35,171 nt of DNA, from positions 1 to 35,171 of the forward strand of contig JAYMTF010000489.1 of the NCBI GenBank assembly GCA_036897485.1. The letters run 5' to 3'. Source of the DNA: Pelargonium nanum. Lineage: Eukaryota; Streptophyta; Magnoliopsida; Geraniales; Geraniaceae. Below, piece by piece: positions 22,582-33,500 of this stretch. The position numbers and the translations under genes are program-made. Each line of letters starts with the position of its first letter. The stretch's first letter is position 1. The notes beneath the pieces are model-generated. The model was not told the DNA's origin. It did not search any database and saw nothing but the letters and a program-made list of their open reading frames with translations.

Positions 22582-23700
22582 GGTGTGGGAGTTTACCCTT
22601 CGAGCTACAGGGAAAGGGTTGTACTCGCCGCCTTGGGGCAAGTAACCCTCTGAATGTGATTGCTGAATTTTGAATGCACAAATTAAGATGGAAGAGACTG
22701 AACCTTCACCTATAAAGGGTCAAGGAGATGTCAATCCCGAGCTAGCAGACCTGCTGGCTTCCAAACCAAACTTAATTGCTTTCCTTCTAATGACCAAAAA
22801 CGATGTCGGAACGAAAATATTTCTCAATCAATTCTTTGACAGCAATTAAAATTCCTGAATAAATAGATATAGGAAACATCAATTTCACATGGTTTCACAA
22901 AAAATTAAAGCACAATGACAAACACAGAAACACGAACATGCTCGAGTACATAACAACCCAAAGAGTACTAAAATATTAAAATTTATCTAGTAAGAAATGC
23001 CGATGCAAAGCTAAACACCCTTATGCAGTAAAGTCAACACCCAACTACCTAAGAGGATAATCAATAACAACACAAACATGAGCTCCATAAGTTGCACATT
23101 AATAACAAATAAATAAATAAGGTCAAACTGGTATAGCAACTCACAATTCTCCATATCAGAATGTAGTTGAAAGGAAAATTACTACATATTATGAGACTTA
23201 AAGGATATGTTGAAAAATAAATTTTCAAGCAATGCTTTCACCAAATAAAATGCAACAGATGGAGAAGAACAAAAAATACATCAACGGGAGCAGGTAACTC
23301 AGTTCTAAATTATGCCATCTGTTAAAACAAACAAAAATATAAGCAAAATAAAAAATATGTATTGCTAGCACCACTGCCAACAAAGTGAGAGAAAATGCAA
23401 GGCTAAAAGGACACTGAAAATGAAATTTTCACTACATTTTCTCGAGAATCTTAAGTAAATTTCGCACACATCAGGCCACCAAAACCCTAAGATCTGAGAC
23501 AGGAATCAACACTAAACCAATCAAAATGCAATGCAGGAATCCGAATCAAAACAAATCGAGGATCAGATAATCAGGAAACAGAGATCTACAAGATCTACTT
23601 TAAATTCAAGTTCGAATCCAGATGTTTTACCAGTGGAGAACTGTGCAGTGAGCTTGGGGGTCGCAGACGTCCTCTCTCTCTCTCTCTCTGAGCTCTGCAG
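22582..23700 (-). promoter_or_regulatory. 5' leader of the H+-PPase gene with probable leader intron
   Basis: Immediately upstream of the ATG, 22582-22662 is richer in G+C than its surroundings and keeps an open frame without an ATG. It is preceded on the minus strand by the acceptor-like AAAATTCAG ending at 22663. About 970 bp upstream, CCACTG|GTAAAAC at 23631 is a plausible donor. A GC-richer segment 23632-23700 contains a (GA)9 tract (23672-23689) and looks like a transcribed first exon. I infer a leader intron from 23630 to 22663. A second acceptor is possible at 22653. Confidence 0.5.
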
Positions 23701-23755
23701 CTATGGCTTTTTGTCTGTGCGTCGAGGGACTTTTCAGAGAGAAGACATTTGCTAA

Positions 23756-24678
23756 CGGAAATGGAGAATATGCTAGTATTGTCTTTTTACAGAATTATCC
23801 TTTTTGTTTCGGATAAATTCTACTCAAGTCATTAACATTTCATTTTTTTACTAATCAAAGTTTAGTGTCACTAACTGCTATGCATTGCCACGTCACGCAT
23901 CCAATTAAAAACCGCCATGTAATGTAATGTAATTTAGGTGTTTAAATAAACCGGCTTTTCATTGTGATAAATATAATTTGTATACTAATGTGTTGGGTTT
24001 TTACAATTTAAAAGTCAAATTTATTAGTGAATTTTTATTTGCATTATTATATTTATTTTATATGCGATTTATTGCACACATTTTAGTCTATATATCTTTT
24101 GTGTGAGTCTCACATTTTATTTATTGGTGGGTTTAACACAAACACAATCATGAGCCTTTTAAACTGGCGTTCACCCTCACATACATGTAACTTTTATTCA
24201 CACGTGTACCGATGTAGACGTATTTATTTGCAAGCAGGCTGATGACCACAAAGGAAGACAACATAAATAGGTCACTTCCATGCCAATTTTGAAAACCAGT
24301 TCTGAAACGTGTTAAAATTTCAATATTTGCGCTACATAGTTTGAATTCTAGCCTATGATACGAACTTTGGGGATCTAAAACAAAGCAAAACAATTACTTC
24401 TTATTTGGATTAAACTAACAAGAAATGAAACACAATAGGACTATTATATGCGTTGGATTCTCCAATATGAACACAACATATGTATAGTCCTTAAACATAT
24501 GAATCATGTCGTGTTTGTGTTGGATCACGTGTCTGCGCCTCAAAATTGCATCCTCTAATTGAACATACAGGTTCTTGACAAAACATGACTTTCCCATTAC
24601 CAACAACAGCATGAACTATGGTTTTACTATGTACAAAACAGAAGAGAGCAAAACTATATGGATAATGATACACACAGT
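23756..24678. other. Spacer between H+-PPase promoter and mTERF gene, no gene seen
   Basis: The DNA is AT-rich. Near 24505-24540, GTCGTGTTTGTGTTGG resembles wording in the repeat relic of the mTERF intron, so a small fragment of the same dispersed family may be present. The part adjoining 24678 is the expected mTERF 3' untranslated region. Confidence 0.45.
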
Positions 24679-27600
24679 TTATTGATTTGATGACAAAGGA
24701 GAAACAAGCAAACTTCCAATGCCCATATAGTCAGCAGCAAACTCTTCATCATTTTTGGCCAACATATCTTGCAGACTACATTTTACCTTTTGTCCTTCCA
24801 ACACCCAGAATCTGGGTTTTATTTTCTTATCCAAGTCATAGCTGAAATATCTTGGATAGTCCACAACATCACTTACTGGCCTCTCCATAGTATTCTCCAA
24901 AAACTCTAGCTTCGGTCTCAGAACCTCGTCTACGCTATAGCCCAGTATAGGAGAGAACCTCCATATCATTGAAGCAATATCCCCCTTCGATAGCCCCTCC
25001 CTCCTCAAAAAGTTAATCCTGCCCACAATTTAAAGATGAAACCAATAAAGAAAAACATAAGTAGGCTGTGTTCGTGCACTGCATTTAGAATGAAGAACCA
25101 TAATCCTCCGAGTATGCAATCAAAGTAGATCTGGCAGTTTGGGTCTCAATATGTGACACAACATGAAATAAGCGTGTTTGGGCTCACTAAATTTGCAACA
25201 TGCACCCTTGGGGTTAAAAAAAATAAAATATATAATAATAACAACAACTAGCTAGTTACAGTAGTTATGTTAAATATGTTAATTTTTTTATATTTAATCG
25301 TGTTGGGGAGTGTCATGCCAAGCGTTTTGGTCTTGTCGTGACAACCCACTCCATTTAGCTCAATGTGTTATATGTGTCGTGTTTGTGTTTAATATTTAAG
25401 CATAATTATTAATCGTGTCGTGTTGACCCATACATCACATGCTTAACCTTCAATACGACAAGAACATGACAGGTACGAATTGCCAGCTCTAAATCAAATG
25501 AACTAGTATTATCTTGTTCATCTATGAAGTATCCTTTATTCGTAAAATGAGTGCTCCACCTAATGAGAAAATATTGTATTATTGTTCAAGTTGTGTCAAA
25601 TACCATGCGACCAACATCTCGTAGAACTTTCTCCTCTCAATATCAATACGGGTAGCAAATCGAAAATAAAAATCCTACAACTTTCCAAAATCTACTTAGG
25701 TGTCATATAATCAGTCAACCAAGTTGAAAGAGGCATCATGAGCTGGCCAAGCAGGAGTACAAACTACCTTACAGCAATCATGATGCAATGACATAGCTGG
25801 TTATGCAACCCTTTTGAGTAATCACTATTGCATTCCTTAAAGAAAGTGAAATGCGGTGATACTTAATGTTTAATATTCCATATTGAGCACTTAAATACTT
25901 CAACTAGTTAAGTTGCAAAAGTTTATATAGTATAAGATATGAGCATTACCGAGGAATTAACGTGTTGTCCACATCAAGAACTAGAAACTCTGGATATTTT
26001 TTTATAACTTTAGGAAAACGATCTTCTGGAACACCAATATCAGTAAGAAATTGGAGCTTCCTCGTCAGCGTTCTTTCTGTGCTGCTATTAAAAACTTCAG
26101 GGCAGCGACCAACTAAGCTCCCAATTGTTGGCCAATCAAATCCTAAATATTCAAAAAATGATACCACCTGCATGTCAAAAAATAACATTTGAGACCAAGC
26201 AGGTGATATCCAACCCAATACTGTTAAGAAGCAAAATCAAACCCAATACGTGATATCCAAACAGAAACGAAAACATGAAGTAACTACCACCAATCTATAG
26301 CTAAAGATCCAAATATTTGTAAGCAAGAGAGAGAGAGAGAGTATATAAAAAAAAATCACCTACCAGGAGAAATTCTTCAGGTTTTTGTACTAGTAGCTGA
26401 GGGCTCTTAGCAATAACCTGACCTAACCTCTTCTTGTAGACACCTAATTCACCAAACTGTTCGACCATCAACTTTAGTTTGTCAGTTGAGCATCCTAGCA
26501 GATTAGGCCAGCTTATGATTGCATGCTCAACTTTCGCTCTTGGTACCTGGTAGTAAACATACCCACTTAATATTTGCTAAAACTATCAAATTAGTTAAGC
26601 ATCTCATTACCCCAAAGCCCATATAAAGGATTGATAAAATGTCATAAAAAGGACAATGACAACTATTAATGATGTACCTTAGTGAGAGGAATCTTGTATC
26701 CACACCTTTTCAGTTTTCATCTTCAACAAAGGGCCACAAATGATAAAATGCATAAATTTTGTTTTTATCGTTGAAGATATGTCCTTGGGGTGGCGGGTAC
26801 TACTTCTAAATGAAGTTATGTTATGAACAGAGAAAAGTTTTATGAATGCTGACTAAGGTTCATTATGAAGATGTAGATTGACCATATGGATGACAATGAA
26901 AGAAATGGTATCTCAAGTCTCAACAGGTACCCAGGAAAAGATGCTCAAAATTGCATAGAGAAAGCATATTGTCGGCAAAAGTTGCTAACACTAGCTTGAT
27001 ATGAACAGAATAATAATAATAATAATACACTACCTTCTCATTTTCAAAGAAAGAAAAGATCTCATCAATATTTTCTTGAATGCTCGTCGATAGAATCCAA
27101 GGATATTTTGACAACATTTTCCCAACATCTTCACCCACAGCTCCTAACTGCAAGACAATAAGCAATTCTCAAATTCAAATCACAAGCCAAAACATTCATT
27201 TTCAATCCCGAAACATACACTCCCTCCCAAAATAATTGTCCATTTTTCTTCTTCTTTTTTGGGTGAAAATTAAGGATAAAATAGTTAGAGTTAGGTTTTT
27301 CCCCTTATACTCTGAACCTTCATGTGTTCTTGATGTAGCAAACTCAAGGGGTTCTAACTAACTTATCATAAGGATATTATTGGTAATTAATGCATAACTA
27401 ACTAACCAAAATAGAAAATGGACAATAATTTTGGGACATATTTTTAAGAGAAAGTGGACAATTGGACAATTATTTTTAGACGGATGGAGTACTAAAATAC
27501 ACATATCCTGTAGCTTGGAGAGTATTTCTGCAGATTGGAGCTATACCTTCTCATAGGTCATGACTCTCGTTTTGAGAACCTCAATGTTGCAAAACATAAT

Positions 27601-28931
27601 CGGCGGAAACAATAAAAGTAAATTGCTCATTCGCTCCTCGGGAACTCCAATCTCTTTAAGGAATTCCACCATAGGTTTGATGCGAGAGTCCACTGATAAC
27701 AACAGAATACGAGGAAACGATTCAACTAAATATCGAAAAGAAGCATCTTTGGTACCCAACATGTTTAAGCCTCCACGTCTTGCTTCAATCTACAGAGAAA
27801 GAAATGAAATTTGTCCCATATGCAGACTAGAAATATCATAGTAAAAGGCTTCAAAACAACAACAAAAATGCTAGACCTTTTCAAAAATGGACAAGGTTAG
27901 CTGCAAATCTTCATCAATAGGAATGGACAAATGCATCATCATGTCCCGCGCCATTTTTCCAATGGGCCTCTCATCATCATTGCAAGAGAACAACATCTCC
28001 TTCATATACTTAACCTATGTGACAGCCAACAAGGTAGAAACTACTATAAAAGCTATAGGGGACAATACTTATGGTATTGCTTAGATTAAAAGTTTTGAAT
28101 GAAAGCCATTATCATGACCAAAACACCTTCTCATTGCCATAAACAAAAATTATAATCCAAACAGTATCTATAAGCATATGCAAAAGAAATAAGCAATTAG
28201 AAGCAGCACGTACACATGAAAATGATGATGATGATTGATCAAACCTTGTGAATGAGGTTGGGGAGAGGCTGAGAAGAGAGGTAGCGAGTGACATTCATGG
28301 CGGAATTGAGAGACAAACCAAGGCTCTCCAAGAAGGCAAATTTGCCATTATCACCTTTCTGCTTGGCCAAATATAGAATTTTCTCTTTAAAGCTGCTGCT
28401 ACTACTGCTACAATCTCCATCTTCATCGGAAATTTGTTCTACGGCTGTGTTGTTCTGAAAATTCCAGAGAGCAAGGTCGTCCAATTCCCGAGCGCCATCG
28501 ATTAGCATCTGAAGGTATTTGGGGGAATTGGCGGATATGAAGAGAGCTTCATCTCTAGAGACATTGAATCCTTGAAGAAACTCCGAAATGGCTTCTTGAG
28601 CTTCTCTGATTTGCTGTTCCAACCGTTTCTGGTCATCGTCCACTGATTCTGGGAGTGAAGAAGAAGCAGAATCGGAAGCTGATGCAACCAGGCGATGACG
28701 ATGACCGGACCTTCCTCTCTCCGACCTTCTGGCTCTGGATACACGAATTGGGAGATGAGAATACACACCACAACAAGGACACGAAGCGCTTATCGTCACC
28801 TTCATCGTATCATTACTGCTACAATTATTGAACAATAAATGAGAACGATTGGTTGGAGAAGAAGAAGAAGACGATGAGATCGTTCTCAAATTTGTGGGAA
28901 TTGCGAGCATTTTGGAGGAGCAAATGGACAT
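24679..28931 (-). CDS. mTERF-family organellar protein, seven exons
   Basis: Exons: 28931-28245, 28014-27877, 27789-27547, 27147-27034, 26546-26364, 26167-25950, 25018-24679. All introns are GT-AG and the protein is 640 aa. The start is ATG 28931 (MSICSSKM). The frame is open 30 nt further up, but only to a TTG. Residues 1-~90 are Ser/Arg-rich like an organelle targeting peptide. The rest shows the repeated mTERF unit of three helices with conserved Leu-Gly-Val/Pro: FLKEIGVPEERM, LGAVGEDVGKMLSKYPWILS, GELGVYKKRLGQVIAKSPQL and FLTDIGVPEDRFPKVIKKYP. mTERFs bind nucleic acid and tune transcription, splicing or translation in chloroplasts or mitochondria. Which organelle and which target cannot be told here. 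C-terminal YFSYDLDKKIKPR is typical of the family's end. Confidence 0.92.
25100..25495. mobile_element. Transposon relic in mTERF intron 6
   Basis: This part of the 931-bp last intron differs in texture from its flanks. It repeats GTGTCGTGTT-like words and ends in AATTGCCAGCTCTA at 25478-25491. Exactly the same 14 bases occur at 32895-32908 in an intron of the USP-kinase gene, preceded there too by GTGTTGTGT. Two unrelated introns sharing a terminus suggests a dispersed element of one family. The left end and target duplication are not resolved. Confidence 0.45.
27218..27492. mobile_element. Stowaway-like MITE in mTERF intron 3
   Basis: The left end CACTCCCTCCCAAAATAATTG follows TA at 27216-27217. 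The right end, reverse-complemented, reads GTACTCCATCCGTC then AAAATAATTGTCC, and is followed by TA at 27493-27494. A TA target and the CTCCCTCCGTCCCAAAATAA terminal wording are typical of Tc1/mariner-derived Stowaway elements. About 275 bp, no coding frame. The insertion lies in the 399-bp intron between exons 3 and 4. Confidence 0.75.
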
Positions 28932-28961
28932 GGCTTCTGCAAATTTGCAGAGCAAACCCAA

Positions 28962-28980
28962 CTCTCTCTCTCTCTCTCTC
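28962..28980. repeat. (CT)n microsatellite in the mTERF leader
   Basis: About nine CT units sit 31-49 nt upstream of the mTERF start codon, so the sense strand carries a (GA)n tract in the probable 5' untranslated region. Such tracts are common in plant leaders and can bind BASIC PENTACYSTEINE factors. Confidence 0.7.
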
Positions 28981-29458
28981 AGTCTAAAACCCTATCATGT
29001 AACTAAAACCCTGGAGACTGGTAACGGAACGGAACGGAAAAAACAGAACGACATCAGTTTACCTGTCGTTTGAGCTTGTGGTTGGTACCTTAAAAAACAA
29101 TACTTTGGAAAATTGCTGTGAACTGACCATCTCTCGGCCTCTGCTTCAGAAAAGCTTCATTTTCAGGTAAATCTAAGCTCTGAAATGTAAAGTTTTGATC
29201 TTTCTGTAATTTTGTTGAACTCATTGTTGTCTGTTTGGTTCTCGAGAAAATGAACTTCAACACCATATTTACACTTGTTTTGCCCAATTTGCTTCTCACT
29301 ACTTGGGTGTTTTTTTTGTTGAAATTAATGGGATGGTTGGGCTGTTTATCCTCTTTGTTGTGTACTTTTACCTAAATTAATATGAAATATAGAAGTAATT
29401 AGAGAGTTTGGAGCTCGAACAACAACCCAACCTGAAGCTCAATACCAACTTTTGTGTA

Positions 29459-29641
29459 GCATTTGGATCACAAATTTTGAAATGAAAATGGGAATCAAGA
29501 TATTGGGATCGGAATGAAATTCTCATTCCATAGCATTTTCAGGAACAAAAAGTATTAATTTGAACACGATAAATGGAAAATTCATTCCAATTTCGATTCT
29601 TGATTCTCATTCATGAACAAAAATTCTAATCCAAACGCAAC
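29459..29641. mobile_element. MITE, diverged copy of the GTTTGGATTA family
   Basis: The left end GCATTTGGATCACAAATTTT pairs imperfectly with the right end, whose reverse complement is TTGCGTTTGGATTAGAATTTTT. Internal wording (GGGAATCAAGA, GAATGAAATTCTCATTC) matches the element at 29856-29983. About 183 bp and non-coding. I cannot resolve a target duplication, so the superfamily is open. Confidence 0.6.
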
Positions 29642-29855
29642 CTTAGATTATTGGAAGCTAATGGCAACAAATGATAGGAACAATGAGCTACTCTCTTCTT
29701 CCTTTTTATCTGTAACAATTTGAATTACCTGTCGTTCTTGCATCATTGTTATTTTCTCAACAATAGATCACATCTCTCAAGCCGGTCTTCATGATGCATT
29801 GGGTCTTGCGGAACCTTTTTAAGAGATTCACATACGCACAAAATATCTAAGATTT

Positions 29856-29983
29856 AGCGTTTGGATTATAAGTTATTTTCAAGAATGGGAATGAGATTCT
29901 CATTGTTCATTTTTGGATTAAGATTCTTTTGTCACTCTCATTCTAATTCTTATCGTCACTCCAATTTTTTTAATCCAAACGCT
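29856..29983. mobile_element. MITE with perfect 13-bp terminal inverted repeats
   Basis: AGCGTTTGGATTA at 29856-29868 is the exact reverse complement of 29971-29983. The 128-bp element has no frame and shares internal wording (GGGAATGAGATTCTCATT) with the copy 215 bp to its left. The superfamily is not determined. Confidence 0.7.
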
Positions 29984-30548
29984 TCCAAGAGAAAAGAGCT
30001 TGACTCATTTCAATTATAATACTTTTGGCTTTATGGATTTGAAATAACTAGTATTCATTTCATATTCAATCTTATCAACAATTCCTACCCATTCTATGCA
30101 CATAAACCACAAAACAGTTTTTTTACACCACTCCAAAATTTAACCAAAATACAATAAATTTTCTTTCTGAACCGAATCAAAAGAACCTGAATACTAATCC
30201 TTTGTCCAATATCTGGAGGCTGCTTGGGCATTAATTACTTGAGAGAGCTTCCACGCTAGAGGTCAAAGTCTCAAAGAGGGCTACTATCCGAGGATCCATG
30301 GCTCATTGTGGGGCTCCATGTCCGAGCTCTGTGGCATGAGGTCAGAGAAAACGTTCATGTATTTAATGAGTAACTAAAATATATATCTTCCGCTAGCTAA
30401 CTTGAGATACTTGCACAATTTTTCTGATAGCTTCGCTCAGTTGAACCTGTTGGCCAAGAAAAGAAAAGAAGAACACAATTCAAACTTAATCCTTTGTTCC
30501 TTCTTTTTTATAGTGTGTTTCTTGTTTCGTACCTGGTTGCTTTTCCTG

Positions 30549-33500
30549 TTAGTGATGAACTGATGATGGGTTTGATTGATTGCTCATAGCACCCTGCAGA
30601 AAGTTCTCATTATTTCAAACCTCACATGAATATTAGTTATCTAACTTATAAAAGCTAATACTCTTATCAATATAGGGTCCGAAAATGTGCAGTTAGAATC
30701 ATGACATGTATGACACACATGGAAATGAAATGTTTCCTTTTGAATGGGTCTCCAGATACATGGAACAACTGAATTGATTCTTCTAACCATTACTTGGCCT
30801 TCTTTTTAGGACATTGACCTCTGCTTCATACTGTCCGAGAAAATGTAAAAATAAAAACAAGGAAATATGTAGCTAGATTATTGATGATACATCATTCACT
30901 GATGACCTGGTTGCTATATCTTTTTTGGGATGCAATAAATAATTCGAAGTATTTTTGTATTGCTAGTGTGCTTCTAGAGTTGATTCAAGGTATAAAACTA
31001 TAATTTCGTCAAATCCATGATTTGAAAACAAAAATATTTCACCCATTTTATAATGATTTGTATGGACCTTGTTCTACTGCAATATTCTTTTGGTGATTCA
31101 GTTCAAGAGTTTCTGCATATTCCTACTCACCTGAGATGTATAAACGCGACTTTGGTATGGGGAGGCATATGGGGAGGCGCCAGGGCCGACACCTAACAAG
31201 AGGTGAGTCATGTTGTCTTCAGCAAAATCTCTCAATCTACTGAGCTCTGGCAAGATTTCCTTTCCCAGGTCTGGTCTGTCTTTTCGCCTTAGTTCTGCAC
31301 ATCTCAGTGATAATTCTGCAAAGCTCAAGACTTCTTCACGCGGCCAATCAGGCACAGCAGGGTCTAACATGTCAAAGAGTGTCCCATTCTCAATACACCT
31401 TTCAATATTATGAGCTAACCCCATTGCCGGCTTTGCTGTTATTAGTTGCAGAAGCAAGATTCCTAGAGAATAAACATCCGATTTGGTGCCAAGCACCCCA
31501 GTTTGCTGATATTCTGGGTCAATATAGCAAAAAGTCCCAGCTGCCGCTGTCACGTGATACTGTGTTACATTTTCAGCAACAGCTGGGACAAGCTTGGCTA
31601 ATCCAACATCACCGATTTTACTGACATAGTTGTTGTCTAGTAAAATATTGCCAGGCTTGAGATCACGGTGCACTAGTGGCTCTGGTTTGCTCTGGTGGAG
31701 AAAGAGTAGGCATGTCGCTATCTCTGCAGCTATTCGGAACCTGAGCTGCCACGAGAGAGCTGGGGTGTTTTTTTTCCGAAAGAGACAGTCTTCTAAGCTT
31801 CCTTTAGCCATGTATTCATAGACAATACAACCATACTCTGGGCAAGCTCCGAGAAGCAAAACCATGTTGGGATGCCGTATGGAGCTAAGTACTTCTATCT
31901 GCATTAGTCAGAAATTAACAAGACTTAGTTTGGTTTTATTAACTTCGCTAGAAATTCAGGGTTTGACAAAGAAAATGTGTGTCATCTATGATTTAAGCGA
32001 GTATGTAGCAATGCTAAAATCTAGAGTAAATTGCACAAAACAACACTGAACTTTGCATGTGTTGCACACAGCTACATTGTACTTTAAAGTGAATCATTTG
32101 ACTATACTCACTTTCAATAAATTGCAAAGTTAATAATAGTGTTAAGTTTTTCTTGAAAAGACAAAATACCTATGTAAAATGTTTTTTTTTTATAATTTAA
32201 AGTATGTGCATTTAGTTATTTCACTTTAAAGTTCAATTTAGTTGTGTGCAACACGTGCAGAGTTTAGTGTAGCTAGCTTTATGGTATGTCTGGAGATGAG
32301 GAAGGTAAGGAATAGATTTCAAATGACGGTATTAGTATATATAGAGGAATGATTCTTATGGAATATCATACCAATTTAGCTTGTTTTATTTGTCACTCAC
32401 CTCTTGGTTAAATTGTGACCTGCCTTGAGCTGCATCAGGACGCAGAACCTTAACTGCAACTGGTGTATGATCAAGGCGACACTTATAGACGGGTCCATAG
32501 CCTCCTTCACCTATCTTACGAGAATCAGAAAAGTGTTCTGTCGCTGTTTCGATCTCTTCAATAGAGTATCTTCTGTATCTGAGGTCGTTTCGGGGTACAA
32601 TGTTCCGTACCCTCCTCCCATCCTCTGAGTGGGAATTAGATTCTGCAGTTTGTCTCATCTGCGCTTCCATATTCGCAAGTCTTGTTGATGCTTCAGCTGT
32701 TTCCACTGCTGCCGAGTACCTAGCTCTCTCATTATCCGCCATTGACAGTGCTGTTTCCTCTGCAACCCGTGACTCTTCTAGTCTCTGTTCTTCTTCAAGT
32801 CTCCACTGTTGCAGCTCCTTTGCCTGGAATAAAAAAAAATATTAATAGAGGTTATTATTCGAGCGGGCAATTCATGTTGATGTGTTGTGTCTCAAATTGC
32901 CAGCTCTAGTCTTGAATAACTAGCTCAAGGTAATATATATTTATATACCTTCTGTCTTGCTGTAAGCGCTTCTTTGCATGCTGCACTATACATGTCCATT
33001 GTTTGCTTCAGCTCTAGCTTTAGCCTCCTCATTTCTGATTCCACGTCATCCTGTGTGTTTTTAGCCAATTAACTGGAAGTCATATGGATCATCTATGAGT
33101 GGTATCACTCTATGCTAAAGTTTCTCAAGTGCTAAGCTGTATGTATATATAGCGACTTTCATGAGGTAAACACTTCCCATTTTATCTGTATCTTTGATAT
33201 TTGCTATACATTCTGATACTGGAGAATGTACATGGTGCCTAATTCTATAGACAATGACTATTTTCTCGTATTGATTATGTCTTACCGAGGTTTGCGATGA
33301 AGATGACAACGAGGATCTCTCGCTACTTTCTTGCGAAACTGATGAGAATTCATAATGAGAACTAGCATCAAACATTTTGTGTCCCAGTGGGATTGATCCA
33401 AAACTTAGATCTGAGGCTGCTGAGACATGTGAGGTTCTGGCTGAATCGGTACTATCAAATAGCAATGAAGATCGGTCTGTGCTTGGCCGACCAGAGCTTA

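Larger units (their letters stand above)
29090..30548. other. Spacer between mTERF and USP-kinase genes, holding two related MITEs
   Basis: No protein frame with family resemblance is seen. The left end is upstream of the mTERF gene and may hold its promoter. The right end is the 3' flank of the USP-kinase gene. The only structured parts are the two inverted-repeat elements at about 29459-29641 and 29856-29983. Confidence 0.55.

Noticed and set aside
31210..31821. Plus-strand open frames opposite the USP-kinase exon 8
   Set aside because: They are shadows of a strongly conserved kinase coding exon on the minus strand.
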